A DNA stretch of 64,000 bases from JANNSX01 sp041397825 (GTDB lineage: Bacteria > Pseudomonadota > Alphaproteobacteria > Rhizobiales > Hyphomicrobiaceae), in assembly GCA_041397825.1 (NCBI GenBank), contig JAWKVX010000005.1:551241-615240 (forward strand), in the 5' to 3' direction. The notes beneath the pieces are model-generated. The model saw nothing but the letters and a program-made list of their open reading frames with translations. It was not told the DNA's origin and searched no databases. How positions within the stretch are numbered: position 1 is the stretch's first letter; every line of letters begins with the position of its first letter. Position numbers and translations under genes: made by a program. Positions 60,883 through 64,000 of the stretch are shown here, in pieces.

Positions 60883-61713
60883 ATGACGGCACCGCGCTAC
60901 TACGCACCCGAAGGTGGTCTGCCGCCGCAGACCCGGCTGATGACCGGCCGGGCGGTCTTCACCGAGGCCTATGCCGTCATTCCACGCGGTACGAACTCTG
61001 ATATCGTTGTGAGCTATTTCCCACATTGGGAGAGGACACGGGCCTGGATCCTGGCCCGTCCGCTCTCGGGCTTCGCCGAGACATTCTCGCAATACGTCAT
61101 GGAGGTGGCCCCTGGTGGAGGCAGCGACAAGCCCGAGTCGGACCCCTCCGCCCAAGCGGCCTTGTTCGTCGTCGAGGGCGCTCTGACGCTGTCCATCGCG
61201 GGCACGGTGCATCAGCTCGGGCCGGGTGGCTTCGCCTATGTGCCGGCGGGTACGGCCTGGCAGCTCAGGAACACCGGGACGACAAAGGCGGTGTTCCACT
61301 GGTTCCGGAAGGCCTATGAGCCCGTGCCCGGACTGGACAAGCCGGATGTCGTCGTCGCAAACGAAGGGACGATCGCTCCGATCTCCATGCCGGATACGGA
61401 TGGCCGGTGGGCGACCACTCGCTTCGTCGATCCGGTCGACATGCGCCACGACATGCACATCACCATCGTCACCTTGCAGCCGGGCGGCGTCATCCCGTTC
61501 GAGGAGACTCACGTCATGGAGCACGGGCTTTATGTGCTCGAGGGCAAGGCCGTCTACAAGCTCAACACCGACTGGGTCGAGGTCGAGGCGGGCGATTTCA
61601 TGTGGCTGCGCGCCTTCTGCCCGCAGGCCTGCTATGCCGGCGGACCCGGGCCGTTCCGCTATCTGCTCTACAAGGACGTCAACCGGCACCCACGACTCAG
61701 ACCGAGTGCCTAG
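60883..61713 (+). CDS. allE: (S)-ureidoglycine aminohydrolase, double cupin
   Basis: A 276-residue bicupin that converts ureidoglycine from purine/allantoin breakdown to (S)-ureidoglycolate and ammonia. The C-terminal cupin has the Mn site PFEETHVMEHGLYVLEG (Glu, His, His) and FCPQACYAGG, whose Gln completes the metal ligands of the family. The N-terminal cupin is degenerate (ALFVVEGALTLSIAG). The ATG at 60883 follows GGAGAGGG. No allantoinase or allantoate hydrolase gene is in the window. It ends in a convergent 4-bp overlap (CTAG) with the TPR gene. Confidence 0.87.
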   Translation: MTAPRYYAPEGGLPPQTRLMTGRAVFTEAYAVIPRGTNSDIVVSYFPHWERTRAWILARPLSGFAETFSQYVMEVAPGGGSDKPESDPSAQAALFVVEGALTLSIAGTVHQLGPGGFAYVPAGTAWQLRNTGTTKAVFHWFRKAYEPVPGLDKPDVVVANEGTIAPISMPDTDGRWATTRFVDPVDMRHDMHITIVTLQPGGVIPFEETHVMEHGLYVLEGKAVYKLNTDWVEVEAGDFMWLRAFCPQACYAGGPGPFRYLLYKDVNRHPRLRPSA

Positions 61714-62252
61714 TCGGCTGCCGGATGGGCTCGAATGGCCTTGTCGAGCTCGACATAGGCCACGCAGCCGGTGCCACAGCGCCGGGCGATCTCCTCGAGC
61801 TCATACCGCGCCTCGGCGAGCTTGCCGAGCTGCAGATAGCCTTCACCCAGATACTCGCGCGTCTCGACGAGGTTCGGATCGAGCGCCAGCGCCTTGTGAT
61901 AGAGGGCCAGACCTTCCTCGACGCGACCGAGCTTGCGCGTCGCATAGCCCGTCATGGTCAGGATGCGCGGGTCCTGTCGGTTGTGAGCCAGGGCCAGAAT
62001 CTCCAGTGCACCCTCGTAGTCCTCGGCGATGGCAAGCACGGTTCCCGCCCAGTATAGGTCGTCATCCTTCAGTTGGGCTGAGTGCTTCTTGATGCATGTC
62101 TTCCACTTCCGCGTGCCCTCCGCATACTGCTTGCACTTCTCCTTGACCGCATCCGAGGGGCCTGACGGCATGACGATGGCAAAGGCGGGCGTGGCGAGAC
62201 CTAAGAGTGCCAGCACGCAAAGCGCTGGGAGACCGCTGCGAAATGCACCCAT
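61710..62252 (-). CDS. Secreted TPR-repeat protein
   Basis: A 180-residue exported protein. The signal peptide (RSGLPALCVLALLGLATPAF) is cleaved after AFA. Residues 75-140 contain at least two tetratricopeptide repeats (WAGTVLAIAEDYEGALEILA, VEEGLALYHKALALDPN, YLQLGKLAEARYELEEI), which mediate protein contacts. Four cysteines occur in pairs, KCKQY/TCIKK near the N-terminus and CGTGC near the C-terminus. ATG 62252 follows GAGGAG. The stop overlaps the convergent upstream gene by 4 bp. Confidence 0.8.
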   Translation of the reverse strand: MGAFRSGLPALCVLALLGLATPAFAIVMPSGPSDAVKEKCKQYAEGTRKWKTCIKKHSAQLKDDDLYWAGTVLAIAEDYEGALEILALAHNRQDPRILTMTGYATRKLGRVEEGLALYHKALALDPNLVETREYLGEGYLQLGKLAEARYELEEIARRCGTGCVAYVELDKAIRAHPAAD

Positions 62253-62455
62253 CACGAAATTCTCCTCGATGTCGCGAAGACGCTCGGGCCATGATCCATG
62301 CAAAAGCATACGCTTGTCGGGTTCCCAAGTCCACGCACGGCCTCAACCAGGTCACCGGAACGTGAACAGCCGATCTCGACGTCCACCATACCCTCTGGCC
62401 ATGACCGGCCGTGCGGGCTATCCAAGTGGCGAACGAAAGCCTCGCAGGATCACTC

Positions 62456-63793
62456 ATGATTCCCCGCTATTCCCGCCTCGAGATGACCCGGATCTGGACG
62501 CCCGAGGTTCGCTTCCGGATCTGGTTCGAGATCGAGGCGCATGCCCTGACGGCCATGGCGGAGCGGGGCATCGTGCCGAGGTCGGCTGCCGAGGCCGTCT
62601 GGGCCAAGGGTCGGACTGCGGTGTTCGACGTCGCCCGGATCGACGCCATCGAGCGTGAGACCAAGCATGACGTCATCGCCTTCCTGACGCACCTCGCCGA
62701 GATCGTCGGGCCGGAGGCGCGCTTCGTGCACCAGGGCATGACCTCGTCGGACGTGCTCGATACGTGCCTCGCCGTGCAACTCGTCCGGGCCGCCGATCTG
62801 CTGATCGCGGATGTCGATGTACTGCTCTCCGCCCTTGGCCGCCGCGCCGTCGAGCACAAGCTGACACCGACCATCGGACGGAGCCATGGCATCCATGCCG
62901 AGCCGACGACGTTCGGATTGAAGCTCCTGACCTTCCACGCCGAGTTCCAGCGGGCCCGGTCGCGGCTCGTGGCGGCGCGCGCGGAGGTCGCAACGGCGGC
63001 ACTCTCCGGCGCCGTCGGGACATTCGCCCACCTCGACCCGTCGATCGAGGCCTATGTCGCGCGTCAGCTCGGCCTCGTACCCGAGCCGATCTCGACCCAG
63101 GTGATCCCGCGCGACCGGCATGCGATGTATTTTGCGACCCTCGCCGTGGTCGCCTCCTCGCTCGAACGGCTGGCCACCGAGATCCGCCATCTGCAGCGGA
63201 CCGAGGTGCTGGAAGCAGAGGAGTATTTTTCGCCGGGCCAGAAGGGCTCGTCCGCCATGCCGCACAAGCGCAATCCCGTGCTGTCGGAGAATGTGACCGG
63301 TCTCGCACGGATGGTGCGGAGCTACTGCATGCCGGCCATGGAGAATGTCGCGCTCTGGCACGAGCGGGACATCTCGCACTCCTCGGTCGAGCGCATGATC
63401 GGGCCGGATGCGACGGTGACGCTCGACTTCGCACTCAACCGGATGGCGGGGATCGTCGACAAGCTCGTCGTCTATCCGGATCGCATGCAGGCCAACCTCG
63501 ATAAGCTTGGCGGCCTCGTGCATTCACAACGCGTCCTGCTGGCCCTGACGCAAGCCGGCGTCAGCCGCGAGGACGCCTATCGCCTCGTTCAGCGCAACGC
63601 CATGAAGGTATGGGATGCCTTCCAGTCCGGCGCGGCCGAGGTGCCGGACTTCCAGGGTCTGCTCGGCGCTGATGCCGAGGTTCGCAAGGTTCTCTCCGAG
63701 AAGGCCATCGCCGACGAGTTCGACCTTGGGCATCATCTCAAGGCGGTGGACGAGATCTTCGGCAGAGTGCTGGGCAACAGCGGCGTGTCGTAA
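62456..63793 (+). CDS. purB: Adenylosuccinate lyase
   Basis: A 445-residue fumarase/aspartase-superfamily lyase. It cleaves adenylosuccinate and SAICAR to release fumarate in purine synthesis. It starts MIPRYSRLEMTRIWTPE, has FVHQGMTSSDVLDT, GRSHGIHAEPTTFG (catalytic His) and the superfamily signature GSSAMPHKRNPV (catalytic Ser) near residues 263-274, with HERDISHSSVER after it. Length equals the usual 430-450. ATG 62456 is used rather than the GTG at 62411. A paralogue acting in the neighbouring catabolic pathway cannot be excluded. Confidence 0.92.
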   Translation: MIPRYSRLEMTRIWTPEVRFRIWFEIEAHALTAMAERGIVPRSAAEAVWAKGRTAVFDVARIDAIERETKHDVIAFLTHLAEIVGPEARFVHQGMTSSDVLDTCLAVQLVRAADLLIADVDVLLSALGRRAVEHKLTPTIGRSHGIHAEPTTFGLKLLTFHAEFQRARSRLVAARAEVATAALSGAVGTFAHLDPSIEAYVARQLGLVPEPISTQVIPRDRHAMYFATLAVVASSLERLATEIRHLQRTEVLEAEEYFSPGQKGSSAMPHKRNPVLSENVTGLARMVRSYCMPAMENVALWHERDISHSSVERMIGPDATVTLDFALNRMAGIVDKLVVYPDRMQANLDKLGGLVHSQRVLLALTQAGVSREDAYRLVQRNAMKVWDAFQSGAAEVPDFQGLLGADAEVRKVLSEKAIADEFDLGHHLKAVDEIFGRVLGNSGVS

Positions 63794-63817
63794 GGCGCCA
63801 CGGGCGGGGATTTGACC

Positions 63818-64000
63818 ATGACACGCATAGCGGTGAAGGATCCCGATCAACTGCCTCCGGAGCAACGCCGCGTCTGGGATCTCATTGCGCAGGGCCCCCG
63901 TGGGCGGGTCGAGGGTCCGCTCAAGGTCTGGGTGAAGCGTCCTGAGTTTGCCGAGCGGGCGCAAGCCGTTGGTGCGTATTGCCGCTTCGGATCGAGCCTG
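63818..64000 (+). CDS. Carboxymuconolactone decarboxylase family protein, truncated by window end
   Basis: The first 61 codons are present: MTRIAVKDPDQLPPEQRRVW, IAQGPRGRVEGPLKVWVKRP and EFAERAQAVGAYCRF. The GxVxGPLxVWLxxPxLAxxAQxLGxYxR pattern is that of AhpD-like carboxymuconolactone decarboxylase proteins. A GGGGA site precedes the ATG by 7 bases. It follows purB by 24 bp. Whether it has the CxxC peroxidase motif is beyond the window. Confidence 0.8.
   Translation, partial: MTRIAVKDPDQLPPEQRRVWDLIAQGPRGRVEGPLKVWVKRPEFAERAQAVGAYCRFGSSL

Noticed and set aside
60118..61689. 523-codon minus-strand open frame
   Set aside because: Antisense shadow of the enolase-superfamily and ureidoglycine aminohydrolase genes, both of which show intact catalytic motifs.
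1..64000. CRISPR arrays, riboswitches, rRNA genes
   Set aside because: No regularly spaced repeats, no recognisable riboswitch core and no rRNA sequence were seen on reading the window.

Overview
The window is GC-rich, densely coding bacterial DNA. It most likely comes from an alphaproteobacterium, probably of the Hyphomicrobiales (Rhizobiales). Three things point there: a tRNA-His gene with no encoded G at position -1 and A73 (the alphaproteobacterial form), a secreted DUF1134/EipA-type envelope protein, and many small-molecule ABC uptake systems beside FAD-dependent amine oxidases. This is inference; no 16S rRNA or ribosomal protein gene is present.

The content is mostly catabolic and arranged in blocks. 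Block A (1-18386): an Asp/Glu/hydantoin racemase; an SDR-MaoC-CoA ligase set joined by start/stop overlaps to a two-subunit opine-oxidase-like flavoprotein (3726-6383); on the minus strand an M20 deacylase, a succinyl/malyl-CoA ligase pair and a nitronate monooxygenase; a complete dipeptide/nickel-type ABC importer (11075-16295) with a trailing SDR; and a creatinase-like M24 protein. Block B (18934-27400): an EipA-like protein, an AEC carrier, remnants of a plasmid-type small gene and of IS3 and IS66 elements, a LysR regulator divergent from a putative Fe(II)/2-oxoglutarate oxygenase and an EamA exporter, and two small hypothetical genes.

Block C (27453-45503): a thiolase-fold protein plus DUF35 partner, divergent from an XRE-cupin regulator; an apparent 11-gene minus-strand operon (40787 to 29927) combining a PotABCD-type importer, an amidohydrolase, an acyl-CoA ligase, three hot-dog hydratase-like genes, an SDR and a flavin oxidase; and a carnitine-degradation-like module of BKACE, thioesterase, flavin oxidase and cupin, divergent from an SDR dehydrogenase. 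Block D (45504-48416) is degenerate: a hydantoinase B fragment, a fused IS21/replication-initiator-like fragment and a second, decayed copy of the small gene at 21309. It ends at the 3' side of tRNA-His.

Block E (48744-64000): two flavin oxidases, a cupin, an ABC ATPase pair without permeases, an RraA-like/flavin oxidase/SDR operon, a secreted lectin-like protein, a class III aminotransferase with an SDR, a voltage-gated-type K+ channel with a C-terminal zinc ribbon, an enolase-superfamily acid-sugar dehydratase-like enzyme, (S)-ureidoglycine aminohydrolase, a TPR protein, adenylosuccinate lyase and the start of a carboxymuconolactone decarboxylase-family gene.

Together the genes suggest a scavenger that imports small amino acids, peptides, opines or betaines, oxidises them at C-N bonds with flavoproteins and handles the carbon skeletons as CoA thioesters. 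The actual substrates cannot be read from sequence alone.
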